A stretch of 64,000 nucleotides of DNA. It comes from JANXQG01 sp963719885. GTDB lineage: Bacteria > Planctomycetota > Planctomycetia > Pirellulales > Thermoguttaceae. Where the stretch lies: NCBI GenBank assembly GCA_963719885.1, contig CAVRDP010000029.1, forward strand, positions 1 through 64,000. Reading direction: 5' to 3'. Shown in pieces: positions 50,579-60,278 of this stretch. Numbering within the stretch: position 1 is the stretch's first letter; each line of letters begins with the position of its first letter. The position numbers and the translations under genes are program-made. The notes under the pieces are model-generated. The model had not been told where the DNA came from and did no database searches. It saw only the letters and a list, made by a program, of their open reading frames with translations.

Positions 50579-53500
50579 ATGACCACAATTTCGTTTCGCC
50601 GTTTTGCCGGCGTCGCATGCCCGCTTTTTTTCGCATCCGTCATTGCGTCGCAACTCCTCGGCGACGTAATATTGCCAAACTTGCCACCGGGCACGAAATA
50701 TGAAATCGCCTTTGTGACTCTGGGTACGGATAATGGCACAAGTTCCGACATTGCTCACTACAACAATTTCGTCACAACCGAAGCCCGCCGAGACCCGGTC
50801 CTTTGGGGTCTCGGCGCGTCTTGGACCGCCATCGCATCGACCTTGACCGTGAGCGCCTCGGCAAACGCGCCTAACAATGGCACGATCCCTGTCTACAACA
50901 CGGCTGGGCAACTGGTGGCGAATTCATTGAGCCCATTATATGGTTCCACTTTGTACAACCCTATAGACTACACGCAGTTCGGCGCTAGCCCGCCAATAAA
51001 TGGTTTTGGCGACACATGTGTATGGACTGGGACAAACGACTATGGAGCTGCTATCCCCTCCTACGAACTCGGCACGGGCAACACGACAATAGGACTAGCC
51101 AGTAATACGAGTCAAGCTTGGATCAACGACGGTTCGGCGATCGCGCCGTACAACTCCTTTCCGCTTTACGCTCTATCAGCCCCCATCACGTCACCATCCG
51201 TCTGGGCCGCGGCCGTGAGCGGCAATTGGACTAGCGCGGGCAACTGGTCCGGAGTCGTGCCCAACGCCGTCGGCGCGGGGGCCGTCATCAATGCCCCAAC
51301 CACGGCCGCTGTGACGATTACGCTTGGCGCCCCGCAGACGCTCGGCACGCTGCTGCTGGGCAATTCGGGCACGGCCGGTGTCGGCTACACCCTCAACGGC
51401 ACGGGAAGCAACGCGCTGACCTTGAATAATTCGGGCAACGGCGCGACGATCGTGGTGACCGGCGGCACGCATGCCGTCAATGCACCGCTGGTGTTGAACG
51501 ATAACCTTATTGTCATCAGCAGCGGGTCGTTGACCCTCGGCGGCGTGATCGCCAACGGCTCCGACGGCCCGATGGGCATCACCCTATCCGGCGGGCTTTT
51601 GGTCCTTGGGGGCGGCAACACCTACAGCGGCAACACGGCGCTCAGCAGCGGCACGTTGACCTTGGCCCATCCCCTGGCGGTGCAAAATAGCACTCTCAAC
51701 GTGACGAACAGCGGCACCTTGAGTTTCGCCGGGGGGAACACCAGCCCCACCCTGGGCGGTCTGACGGGCGCCGGCAACATAGCCCTGGCGACTGCTGCCA
51801 TGGAGCCCGTCACGCTGAGCGTGGGCAACAACGGGCAAAGTACGACCTACGACGGTATTCTGACCGGTCCCGGCGGCCTGACCAAGTCCGGCACGGGCAC
51901 GTTGACATTTGCAGTCAACCAGGTCTATTCCGGCCCCACGGTCATCACCGCCGGCACGCTGAGGCTGAGTGGGAATCCGGTCCTTGCCGGTTTCGGCGGC
52001 AGCGGCACGGGCTGGCAGGTCAATAGCTCCGGTATCTCCAGCACGCCAATCACCAACAACGTGCTCACTCTAACTGATAACAACTACAACGAGGCGCAAA
52101 GCGCGTTCTACAACACGCCAACGCCAGTCAATGCGTCGTTCACGGCGAATTTCGTCTATCAGGCTTCCGGCTATTTGGCGGGTGACGGGGTAACCTTTGT
52201 CCTGCAAAACGACAGCCGCGGCCTCGCCGCGCTGGGTGGCAACGGCGGCTACTTTGGATATGCAACCGGCAATGGTGTGACCGGGATTGCACCCAGCGTC
52301 GCGATCAACGTCGATCTGGACGACAACCAGACAGCCTTCGACAGCAATGGTTCGCTCAGCCCTGCCACAAGCATTGGCAACGTGAATTTGCGCACGGGTG
52401 ATCCGATTCGTGTTTCCATAAACTACAACGCGCTGACGCAAGTCATGGCCTGGACGTTGACCGATACTACCGCGGGCACGTCCTTCAGCACGTCGCAAAC
52501 GGGGGTCAACCTGCAGAGTCTTCTAGGCGGCTCGGTCGCCCTCGTTGGCTTCGCGGGCGGAGACAGCGGCTTTGCGTCCACGCAAACGATCAGCAACTTC
52601 AGCTTAACGCATTCCAGCACGGGCAGCGGCAACAACATCCTGCCCGTCACAACGGCCTTGTCGATCGCCGGCGGCGGCACGCTGGACCTCAGCGGCGGCA
52701 GCCAGCAAGTCGCCTCGTTGTCGGATCAAACTCCCGGCAGCGGCGGCAGCAGCATCATCAACAGCGGCACGGCCGCCTCGCTGTTGACGCTCAGTCCCAG
52801 CGGCTCGACCACCTTCAGCGGCACGATCCAGGGAGGCGGCACGCTGGGCACGATCAGCCTGGTGATGAGCGGCAGCGGAACGCAAGTACTCGCCGGCAGC
52901 AACAGCTACACGGGTGGCACGGCCGTCAATGCGGGCACGCTCCAGGTTGCCGGGACTGCATCGTTGCCCGGCTACGCGACGGCCGGGAAAATCACCGTGG
53001 CTAGCGGTGGAGTGCTTGCCGTCAGCGCGGGCGGCAGCGGCTGGACATCAGCAAACATCGCCTCGCTGCTGAGCAGCAATGGCAGCGGTTTTGCCAGCGG
53101 CTCGGCACTGGGCATCGACACCACCCCCGGCAATTTATCTTATGCCTCGAATATCGCCGGCACCATGGGACTGGCGAAGTTGGGCGCGAATACACTGACC
53201 CTCGCCGGCTCCGAGACCTACACGGGCAGCACGGCCGTCAAGGCGGGCACGCTCCAGTCCACGAGCACCGCGTCGCTGCCCGGCTACGCAAGCACAGGGA
53301 AAATCACCGTAGCCAGCGGTGGGGTGCTCGCCGTCAGCGTGGCTGGCAGCGGCTGGACCACCGCGAACGTCGGTACGCTCTTGAGCAGCAATGGCAGCGG
53401 TTTCGCGAGCGGTTCGGCACTGGGCATCGACACCACCGCCGGTAACCTTTCCTACACCTCGAATATCGCCGGCAGCATGGGGCTGGCAAAACTGGGCGCG

Positions 53501-54199
53501 AATACCCTGACCCTCGCTGGCTCCGACACCTACACCGGTCCGACAACGATCAACCAAGGCGAACTCCTGGTCAACGGTTCCCTGGTCAGCCCGGTGACGG
53601 TCAACAGCGGCGGAACTCTCGGCGGCACGGGCCATCTCAGCAGCGGCACGGTCAGCACTGGTGGGTGCATCGCGCCAGGTAATTTGCCGCAGGGCTTGAG
53701 CTTCAGCGGCGGCCTGCTCTTGGCTACCGGGGCCGAGATGGACTATGCACTCGATACGCCTTCCACCAGTGACGAGATTTCCTGCGCTAGTTTGGCTCTC
53801 AACAACCAGCAGTTCTCCGATTTCCACTTCACTCCCACGGCCAACTTCGTGCCGGGCACGTACGATTTGATCGAGAGCGGGGCCGTTCCCATCGGTACGC
53901 TGGGCTCGAACACCAGCGGCACGATCGACGGCTATTCGGCAACGCTGGCAATTCAGGGCAATGACCTTGTGCTTACGGTCCCGGAACCGTCAACACTTGC
54001 GCTGCTTGGGGCCGGCGTCCTTGGGCTGTTCGGCTGGGCATGGCGGCGGCGTAGGGCGAAAGCGATCCTGCGAATCTTGTTGGGGGCGGCCCTCTTGGCC
54101 TCTGCCGCGTCGGCCCAGGCCGACGTGTTCAACATGGGCGGCACGCGCAACCCGACGACAGGGATATGCACCGCATCGGGGCCTGACTTTAACTGCTAA
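50579..54199 (+). CDS. Giant secreted PEP-CTERM protein with lectin-like domain, fused to a SUMF1 N-terminus
   Basis: The 1206-residue protein has a signal peptide (FAGVACPLFFASVIASQLLG), an N-terminal domain with FVTLGTDNGTSSDIAHYN, autotransporter-type strands (NWTSAGNWSG, NTYSGNTALSSGTLTL), a legume-lectin-like domain around residues 500-680 (GDGVTFVLQNDSRGLAALGG, SVAINVDLDDNQTAFDSNGS), two nearly identical repeats (GKITVASGGVLAVS) and a PEP-CTERM tail (VPEPSTLALLGAGVLGLFGW). After RRRRAKAI it runs in frame into LRILLGAALLASAASAQADV, a second signal peptide. Its last 100 residues mirror those of the gene upstream. Confidence 0.85.
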   Translation: MTTISFRRFAGVACPLFFASVIASQLLGDVILPNLPPGTKYEIAFVTLGTDNGTSSDIAHYNNFVTTEARRDPVLWGLGASWTAIASTLTVSASANAPNNGTIPVYNTAGQLVANSLSPLYGSTLYNPIDYTQFGASPPINGFGDTCVWTGTNDYGAAIPSYELGTGNTTIGLASNTSQAWINDGSAIAPYNSFPLYALSAPITSPSVWAAAVSGNWTSAGNWSGVVPNAVGAGAVINAPTTAAVTITLGAPQTLGTLLLGNSGTAGVGYTLNGTGSNALTLNNSGNGATIVVTGGTHAVNAPLVLNDNLIVISSGSLTLGGVIANGSDGPMGITLSGGLLVLGGGNTYSGNTALSSGTLTLAHPLAVQNSTLNVTNSGTLSFAGGNTSPTLGGLTGAGNIALATAAMEPVTLSVGNNGQSTTYDGILTGPGGLTKSGTGTLTFAVNQVYSGPTVITAGTLRLSGNPVLAGFGGSGTGWQVNSSGISSTPITNNVLTLTDNNYNEAQSAFYNTPTPVNASFTANFVYQASGYLAGDGVTFVLQNDSRGLAALGGNGGYFGYATGNGVTGIAPSVAINVDLDDNQTAFDSNGSLSPATSIGNVNLRTGDPIRVSINYNALTQVMAWTLTDTTAGTSFSTSQTGVNLQSLLGGSVALVGFAGGDSGFASTQTISNFSLTHSSTGSGNNILPVTTALSIAGGGTLDLSGGSQQVASLSDQTPGSGGSSIINSGTAASLLTLSPSGSTTFSGTIQGGGTLGTISLVMSGSGTQVLAGSNSYTGGTAVNAGTLQVAGTASLPGYATAGKITVASGGVLAVSAGGSGWTSANIASLLSSNGSGFASGSALGIDTTPGNLSYASNIAGTMGLAKLGANTLTLAGSETYTGSTAVKAGTLQSTSTASLPGYASTGKITVASGGVLAVSVAGSGWTTANVGTLLSSNGSGFASGSALGIDTTAGNLSYTSNIAGSMGLAKLGANTLTLAGSDTYTGPTTINQGELLVNGSLVSPVTVNSGGTLGGTGHLSSGTVSTGGCIAPGNLPQGLSFSGGLLLATGAEMDYALDTPSTSDEISCASLALNNQQFSDFHFTPTANFVPGTYDLIESGAVPIGTLGSNTSGTIDGYSATLAIQGNDLVLTVPEPSTLALLGAGVLGLFGWAWRRRRAKAILRILLGAALLASAASAQADVFNMGGTRNPTTGICTASGPDFNC

Positions 54200-54309
54200 C
54201 TGTTGCGTCGACGATTGCCGGCCCGATAGGATACCCCGGCAGTCATGGTGCAGCAGGGCCGCGACGGCTGCGGCTGCGCTAGTTTCCCCGACGTGACGTC
54301 GAGGCAGGC

Positions 54310-54667
54310 CTATCGGGCACGGGCCTTCCGCGTTCGCCGGCCGGTTGCCGCTGGATATCGAATGCGCAACCGTTGCGCGAGGGCTTCTCGGACCACGGCA
54401 CTGCGGTCGGCTAGCCCGTGGCCCGCGGCGTAATGATCGATGGCGCGGACGACATCGGCCTCCTCCTCGCCGAAGACCGTGCCCACGGGTATCCGCGCGT
54501 GACGCGCCGCCGCCTCGCGCCGCCGAGCGCGTCAATTCGGGCAGTTCCTCTTCGATCTGCTCTCGAATTAGCCCGTGTCGCTCCTTTTCCTCCGGCGTCG
54601 CCGCTCGCACAATGCACTGGCGAACTTCGTGCGCCATTGCGCGCTCCTCGTCGGTGGGTCGGTCCAT
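54310..54667 (-). pseudogene. Ribbon-helix-helix-like antitoxin protein, frameshifted
   Basis: The N-terminus (MDRPTDEERAMAHEVRQCIV, EEKERHGLIREQIEEELPEL) and the C-terminus (RIPVGTVFGEEEADVVRAID, YAAGHGLADRSAVVREALAQ) are in different frames, joined near 54520 in a GGCGCGAGGC context. Adding CG gives about 118 residues. The end resembles ribbon-helix-helix or similar antitoxin DNA-binding motifs. No adjacent toxin is seen. Confidence 0.6.
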
Positions 54668-54757
54668 CTAATCCTCTACCTCGTAGCGCTCTTCTTGTAT
54701 CTTATTTTACCTTGACTGTATTATGAATGGAAGAGCGCCCCGGCCGGTCATGGGGCG

Positions 54758-54990
54758 TGCGCTGGCCGGTATACGAGATGACGTGCCAGGGCGTGCCCAA
54801 GGTCGCGCGGATCCGCCGGTTGAGTCAGTACGTGATCAATCGCGAGTTGCGGTTCAAGGCCGATTCGCCCGGCTGCCGCCTGCTGGTCGAGCAGCTCATG
54901 GACTTCCCGCTTGCCGATCACGACGACGGGCCCGACGCCCTGGAGATGTGCGTGCGTCTTATCTTGTCGCTCTATCAACCTCCGGAGTAA
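54758..54990 (+). pseudogene. Terminase large-subunit C-terminal fragment
   Basis: The fragment carries only the last 77 residues of the terminase (RWPVYEMTCQGVPKVARIRR, LADHDDGPDALEMCVRLILS). It has no ATPase and no start of its own, so it is a duplication by-product. Confidence 0.85.
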
Positions 54991-55201
54991 GTCTCCACGC
55001 TCCTGCCGCCCTGGGGGTGAGGCAGTTGTAGGAACGCGGACTGTAGGCGCCCCCACCGACCCCGCGTCGGTGGAGCGCTGACTGACCAGCTACGGGCGAA
55101 TTCCCGACATAGCTCACCGGTCACCGCTCGACCGACGCGGGGTCGGTGGGGGCGGGGAGGTGTTTACGCTTTTTGTATCAATCGTTTCAAGGAGAATCAA
55201 A

Positions 55202-55546
55202 ATGGTCAACGTTCATTTCGTGTTGGGGAAACCTCATTGGCTTCACGACGATCCGCCTGCGGATCTTTGGACCGCCGAACTGCCGGAGGTTCCGCGCGTG
55301 GGCGACTTCATTTCGCTGCCGACGCCCGAGAGCATCAGGACGCAATTGGGCGATCCACCTGTCGGCGGAAGAACCAAGGCGCTGAAACCGCCGGACTACC
55401 GGCAAACGGCGATGGAGCACTACCGGGACACCCAGGAAGACTATTTCGAGGTGTGCGGCGTTCATTGGACTCTGACCCATTGGAGCGCGACGAGGCAGGT
55501 CACCGTTGTCTTGCGCTTCCCGAAACCGGTTGGGCAGCCCTCTTGA
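55202..55546 (+). CDS. Hypothetical protein, copy 2
   Basis: The 114-residue near-copy of the protein at 45737-46084 has the same AAGGAG and start (MVNVHFVLGKPHWLHDD) and the same end (WTLTHWSA-RQVTVVLRFPK). The variable middle (ESIRTQLGDPPVGGRTKALK) differs from ENTSTQLGDPPAGGRIKSVK in copy 1, while both frames stayed open, which hints that both are expressed. Confidence 0.6.
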   Translation: MVNVHFVLGKPHWLHDDPPADLWTAELPEVPRVGDFISLPTPESIRTQLGDPPVGGRTKALKPPDYRQTAMEHYRDTQEDYFEVCGVHWTLTHWSATRQVTVVLRFPKPVGQPS

Positions 55547-55720
55547 GGAAACGCCGGTAGCCACGCCCCTGCGCCGATTCCAAGGATATGGTTGGAAATG
55601 ATTTCCGCACCACGCCTTCCGCGGCCCCAGAGCAATAATCGGCCGTGCCCTGGCTGCGCCAAAATGAGGACCAAATCGGAAGAACGTGAGAATTAAGTCG
55701 CGCGTCCCCGGAATTCCAAT

Positions 55721-56038
55721 CTAGCGCGTCCCCGGAATTCCAATCAGCCTGCGCGTCTGAGGTGCATCGGCCTTCTTGCAACCGGCATAGATGATGCAGG
55801 TGGCGGCCGAGAGACCGAGGATGAGTTTGAGGTAGTGCGGCATAAGAGCGAGCGCGGAAATGAGTAGGATTGCATCTGGCAGGATCGCGAGGCACAGCAG
55901 CAAGACGACGGGCGCGGCGATGCCGAACGTGGTCACGGCATCCTTGCTCGGAACGTACTTGGCAATGCGGCGGCGAAACAGCCAGGTGAGGATGGAAACG
56001 GCGAGGATGGCGCAGGCAAACAGAGCGGTGATGATCAT
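55721..56038 (-). CDS. Small membrane protein
   Basis: The 105-residue protein starts after AAGGA eight bases upstream. It has three hydrophobic helices (MIITALFACAILAVSILTWL, TTFGIAAPVVLLLCLAIL, AILLISALALMPHYLKLI) separated by a basic loop (FRRRIAKYVPSKDAV). The C-terminus (CKKADAPQTRRLIGIPGTR) runs into the tandem CCCCGGAATTCC element, so the true end may be shorter. Unknown function; holins have similar topology, but no holin gene context is clear. Confidence 0.6.
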   Translation of the reverse strand: MIITALFACAILAVSILTWLFRRRIAKYVPSKDAVTTFGIAAPVVLLLCLAILPDAILLISALALMPHYLKLILGLSAATCIIYAGCKKADAPQTRRLIGIPGTR

Positions 56039-56202
56039 GGTTTGGGTCCTTGTAATTGCGGATGAAGTGGGATGTAGAACGATGCGATCCTGCGTGGGAC
56101 AGGGAATCGAAGGGAACCCGGCCCTGGCAAGCTCGGAGGAAATGAAGCTGCCAGGGCCGGGCTATGGGGCGGCATGATGCCAGCCAGAGAAGAGACAGGG
56201 AA

Positions 56203-56842
56203 TCAGGCCGCCGTGGCAGGTCCGGGGTCATCGCCGAGGAACGCACGCCAGTTGGCGGCAAGCTCGCGCCTCAACTGCGAGATGCGCCCCTGGCTGACAC
56301 GGAACTTCTTCGCCGCCGTCTTCGTGGTCTCGCCGTTGGCCAAGAACTCGGCCACCTTGCGGTTGCGCCGCTTCAACGAATCGAGCCAGTCGCTGAAGTC
56401 GATACGGGTGCGGGCGATTTCGTCGGGGCCGGCGTGTTTGTCCTCGATCAAGATTTCGCACCACGTGTTCTCGTCGTCTTTGTCGTGGCGGTCGAGCCTC
56501 TCCACGGTCAGGGATTTCAGCCGCTGAGCATAAGGCGAAAGCACGTCCGAACAGCAGAGGCTGCTGCCCACGCGGCGGCCGTCCTTGATCTGCCGGATCG
56601 CGTACTTGGCTAGCACCGACCCGTGCGCAACGCTCTCACGGCCGCGGCGAACGAGCCGCCGGAACGCGACCATCGCATTGGCGATCGTCTCTTGGATGAG
56701 GTCCTGGCGGTCCTGACCGCGAACGTGGCGAAAGGCAAAGCGAGGCGCACTTGACGATGGCCGGAAACATCGCCTCGAATTTCTTTTGCCAGCGGCGACG
56801 ACGGGGACCAGGCGCAGCGGGAGAAGCAGTAGCAGTGGACAT
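56203..56842 (-). pseudogene. Planctomycete sigma-like HTH protein, frameshifted
   Basis: The start MSTATASPAAPGPRRRRWQ follows AAAGG; a perfect GGCCACCC/GGGTGGCC hairpin lies in its leader. The next part is split near 56742: QKKFEAMFPAIVKCA, then RFAFRHVRGQDRQDLIQETI and ANAMVAFRRLVRRG in the other frame (sigma region 2-like), followed by VLAKYAIRQIKDGRRVGSSL and a C-terminal helix-turn-helix (EFLANGETTKTAAKKFRVSQ then GRISQLRRELAANWRAFLG). One base removed gives about 212 residues. This matches a family found in planctomycete mobile regions. Confidence 0.75.
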
Positions 56843-57137
56843 GAAGGGTGACCTTTCTGTGAGCGGGGCCACCCTGGGCCGGGTGGCCTTGGGATGGGTG
56901 GGGATGCGCCGTCGGTCGATGCGATGAAAGACGCCGGAAGGGCGAACTTTGATCGCGGCTGCCGTGCAAGTTATGATGCCGCGAAAATTCTCGCAGTTGA
57001 CCAAATTTCGTTGCGCCAGGCTTGTACAATCCCCCGCCAGGAAGTAAACTTACCCCTTATGGGGTCTTTGCCATGATTGCAAAGCGGCGAGGATGAGACC
57101 AGAAAACGAGATACCATGGGGAAGGAGTTTATTTATC

Positions 57138-57575
57138 ATGTCAGACGATCCATTTTCGGCGGCTGGAGAGAAGTTTCGCCGGGAGTCGGTACGCCAAAGC
57201 GCTGCTGGCGACCAAGCTATGGCCGAATTGAGAGACTTGGCTGATTTTTGCTCCCAGGCAATTCGCAATTTCTACGGCAGCGAGCAAACCGACGTATATG
57301 TCGAAAAGCGGGGACCCACACAGATATCCATTCAGTTTGGCTATCGGCCCGGCAGAGTGCATGCGGTCCTCAACGGGCCATCGGCGACGCTGTTCGTTTA
57401 TTCCGACGGTAGCATCCTTTGGGCCTCTTACACGGACTGGCAACCCGCTGATTCACCCACTCCTCCGCTCGTCCCCGGCATGCTTGACGGACCGGACTAT
57501 CGCAAGTCGCTCACCCCGCCTCTCATCGCTTTCCTGAGAGACTCCGAGACCAACTACCGGAACGCAACCGCATAG
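57138..57575 (+). CDS. Hypothetical protein upstream of J-domain gene
   Basis: The 145-residue protein starts MSDDPFSAAGEKFRRES after GGGGAAGGAG. The N-terminus is helical (AMAELRDLADFCSQAIRNFY), the rest beta-like (VYVEKRGPTQISIQFGYRPG, ATLFVYSDGSILWASYTDW). No family is recognised. It lies 61 bases before a 59-codon gene and 273 before the J-domain gene, all on the same strand, so they may form one transcription unit. Confidence 0.6.
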   Translation: MSDDPFSAAGEKFRRESVRQSAAGDQAMAELRDLADFCSQAIRNFYGSEQTDVYVEKRGPTQISIQFGYRPGRVHAVLNGPSATLFVYSDGSILWASYTDWQPADSPTPPLVPGMLDGPDYRKSLTPPLIAFLRDSETNYRNATA

Positions 57576-57636
57576 CTTGTAGGGCCCTATCTCAGGGCGA
57601 ACATCGTTAGCCAAAGCAGATTTCGGAGGGTGACCT

Positions 57637-57816
57637 ATGACGCTAGCTAACCCGCGGAACGTGAGCGAATTGGCACTGCGCATTATCGAGCAGCGTGCGC
57701 CCTGTTGGCCAGGTGATCTTTTTTGCCAGGTGCTAATGGACGAGCTGAAGAATAGCCAGTGCCTGCTTTCAAGCCCGCCCATCGGCACCAGAGAGCCGAT
57801 GATTTTATTCGATTAA
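57637..57816 (+). CDS. Small hypothetical protein (59 residues) in the J-domain gene cluster
   Basis: ATG at 57637 is preceded by GGAGG at a seven-base spacing, and the frame is open for 59 codons: NVSELALRIIEQRAPCWPGD, LFCQVLMDELKNSQCLL, ending REPMILFD. It lies directly between the gene at 57138 and the J-domain gene. No similarity is recognised; the good ribosome site is the main support. Confidence 0.55.
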   Translation: MTLANPRNVSELALRIIEQRAPCWPGDLFCQVLMDELKNSQCLLSSPPIGTREPMILFD

Positions 57817-57848
57817 CTTCGCAACACGGAAGAAGGAGGATCGATGCC

Positions 57849-60101
57849 ATGCACATTCCTTCCGGAGCGCCCGAGGATGGTTTTCGCCGCAAACCCTCAA
57901 CGGTGCCTACCGCGCCGCGCTTCGCGAGCGCATCGCCACCGCCTTTGGACTACCTAAGCGATGAGTTGGCCACGGCGTTCTTCGACGCCCGTGAGCACGA
58001 AGCCTACTACCGGTCTCTCAGGACTTCGACACGGCCACGGCCAATAGACGCGAGACGGGCATACTACGATACGTTTCGCCCCCTATTGCTTCGGTTGCTC
58101 GCGTTGGCGGATGACGATGGGATCGTTTTCCTCGAAAACCTTATCACGGCAAATATCCGCCACGAGAAACGAACGCCGGGCACACAAGCACGGGGGTGTG
58201 CAGTGGAGCGCGTGCGGCGCTCGGAGCCGAAAGGGATGGCGATTCTCGGAAAGGATGCTGGCTGCGACCCGGAGCACTGTCGTGCCGCGTACCGGGCTGC
58301 CGCGCTTCGTTGCCATCCTGACCGTGGCGGCTCGCGTGAGGATATGGTCGCGGTCAATCTCGCGTTTGAAATGCTCCACCGCATCCTCGTGGAAGAGGCC
58401 GGCGCAGCTCCCATCGCCAGTGAGGTGGACGAGTCACGGGAGTTCTCCGGCGATACGAGGAACGCATCAGCCTATTTGTGGACGGTTCGGCAATTGCTTC
58501 TCGGCATCGCACTCGACGAGTGGGCGCTTGAGGAGGCCACCGTTTACTTTGAGCAGCTCGTGCCGGTCCAAGCCACGCGCGCCGCCGAAGAACCGGAGGA
58601 TCCGGATAGGCCGTGGTTCTTTCTTGGTAACAGTCCATACGGGGAACACTGGCAGCGCACGCATGATCTCTTCGAGCAGGCGTGCAGACTTACCATGCGG
58701 CTTTGCGCCGCTGGGCGTGCCGACGGTGCAGCGCGCTCACTCCTGATAGCGCGGGCATTCTACCGCCAGTTTGAGGAGTTAGGTGCGATTCCCGACAAGG
58801 GCTCAGAAGAAATCCGGGGTGCAACGGCACATGCGAGGCGCCAAGACGCGATCAGGCACGCGCGCAACCTAGCCTATGGGAAAGATGAACACGGCAATTA
58901 CAAGCACAAATTTCCGCAGGCACAAGAAGAGGCCAGAGAGACGCTAGAGGCCCTAAAGCAATCGCCCACGAATTTCATGCACCCTTCCCTTCGCAAGGCA
59001 TTGGAATGCGTTGCGGGAACGCGCAAACCGCCGATCGTCCTGGACACCGTTAAGCAGGTGGAGAACGCTTTTAGGCTCGGCGCGATTGACGAGAAACGAT
59101 ACAAGGCCAGCCTATCACGTGTCGGGAAGACGCAAGGGCGCCGGGAATCGGATCGATCCAATCGGCTCGCTATACTCAAACGCACGCACTTCGCCCCGTT
59201 GCTCCCGGCCGACGCTAAACTGAAACCGTCGCGGAACGTAGGCCGCATGGTGCCCTTCCCGATGGCCCACGAGTACGCGCTCGACGGCCTGACGCCGGAC
59301 CAGCACGCGGAGTATCTGAGGGCGTTCCGGGAAAAGGACGACCTGGACCTGGCCGCAAGGTACGCGGGGTTCCGGTTAGACAGCGTTTTCCAGTCGGCGA
59401 TTCTGTTCGCCGAGCGCTGCAACCTCGCCTCCCTCGCAGAAGAGGCCGATGCCATTGCGCAGATTTCGCCCGATTGCCGCTTCGCCGGGGGCGCTGACGC
59501 AGTGATTATCCGGTTGATCGCGGAGTTAGGTGGCACCCAGCGGGGGGAGTTCGTGTCGCAACTCGCGAAGCTCTTGCGGCGCGGACTAGTCTATTGTACC
59601 TCCGAGCCCATGTGGAAGCTGGCGAAAAAGTTCGCCGAGACGACCGCCGCCGCCGATAAGTTTCATGCACACCTGCATGATCTCCTGGTAGCCCTTGCGA
59701 ACTACTGCGAAGACCACCCGTCTACGTCTACGATAAGCGGCTGGGATGATCAGCGACTCGATAACCTACGCCGCTTAATGGCCCTCGCGGCCTACGAGCG
59801 CGAGCACCCGCCTACGGGGCTGGTGGGCGAACCCACCGCGATGGTCCTCGACCGAACTGCCGTTCCAGTCGATACGGCGACGAGGCAGTTGGCAGCGGAG
59901 CGCCAGCGGCAACTGCCCTTGAGCATCAACGGAGTTGACGACAAGGAGGCTCGGCCACAAGGAGCCATGAGTCCCGCCAATCTCCCTGCCGCCCTACGCG
60001 ATCGGCTACGGGACTCACACAACGCGATGATAGACGCCGTGATAGAATGCTGGGGGCCAGACTCACCGTTGATCAAAGAGCTTGGTGGCAGGGAACCCTA
60101 G
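57849..60101 (+). CDS. Large J-domain (DnaJ-like) protein of unknown function
   Basis: The 750-residue soluble protein starts after AAGGAGG. Residues 130-175 form a J-domain: GMAILGKDAGCDPEHCRAAY, RAAALRCHPDRGGSREDMV with the HPD motif at 156-158 and a following helix. J-domains activate Hsp70 ATPase. The remaining 570 residues are mostly helical (FRLGAIDEKRYKASLSRVGK, FQSAILFAERCNLASLAEEA, LVALANYCEDHPS) with no recognisable domain. It sits in an island next to a RES toxin, so it may be part of a defence or stress system. Confidence 0.7.
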   Translation: MHIPSGAPEDGFRRKPSTVPTAPRFASASPPPLDYLSDELATAFFDAREHEAYYRSLRTSTRPRPIDARRAYYDTFRPLLLRLLALADDDGIVFLENLITANIRHEKRTPGTQARGCAVERVRRSEPKGMAILGKDAGCDPEHCRAAYRAAALRCHPDRGGSREDMVAVNLAFEMLHRILVEEAGAAPIASEVDESREFSGDTRNASAYLWTVRQLLLGIALDEWALEEATVYFEQLVPVQATRAAEEPEDPDRPWFFLGNSPYGEHWQRTHDLFEQACRLTMRLCAAGRADGAARSLLIARAFYRQFEELGAIPDKGSEEIRGATAHARRQDAIRHARNLAYGKDEHGNYKHKFPQAQEEARETLEALKQSPTNFMHPSLRKALECVAGTRKPPIVLDTVKQVENAFRLGAIDEKRYKASLSRVGKTQGRRESDRSNRLAILKRTHFAPLLPADAKLKPSRNVGRMVPFPMAHEYALDGLTPDQHAEYLRAFREKDDLDLAARYAGFRLDSVFQSAILFAERCNLASLAEEADAIAQISPDCRFAGGADAVIIRLIAELGGTQRGEFVSQLAKLLRRGLVYCTSEPMWKLAKKFAETTAAADKFHAHLHDLLVALANYCEDHPSTSTISGWDDQRLDNLRRLMALAAYEREHPPTGLVGEPTAMVLDRTAVPVDTATRQLAAERQRQLPLSINGVDDKEARPQGAMSPANLPAALRDRLRDSHNAMIDAVIECWGPDSPLIKELGGREP

Positions 60102-60278
60102 CACGCGATTGCAGCCCGGATTCCCTCCAAAGTCAAAGCATCGACCCAAGCCCGCTGCGTGCAACAGCGTTGAAATGGTGCGACCGTTTCCACCAAGACA
60201 CGTTCGATTCGTAGGGGAAGGCATTGTTGATGGAGTCGAGAGGAACGGGTACTCGTTTGAGTTTCCGCGAGGAGCAAC

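Larger units (their letters stand above)
54754..55717 (+). repeat. Duplicated segment, copy 2
   Basis: Copy of 45290-46450 with an internal deletion. It begins inside the terminase tail and ends before the tandem CGTCCCCGGAATTCCAATC pair at 55701-55744. Confidence 0.9.
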
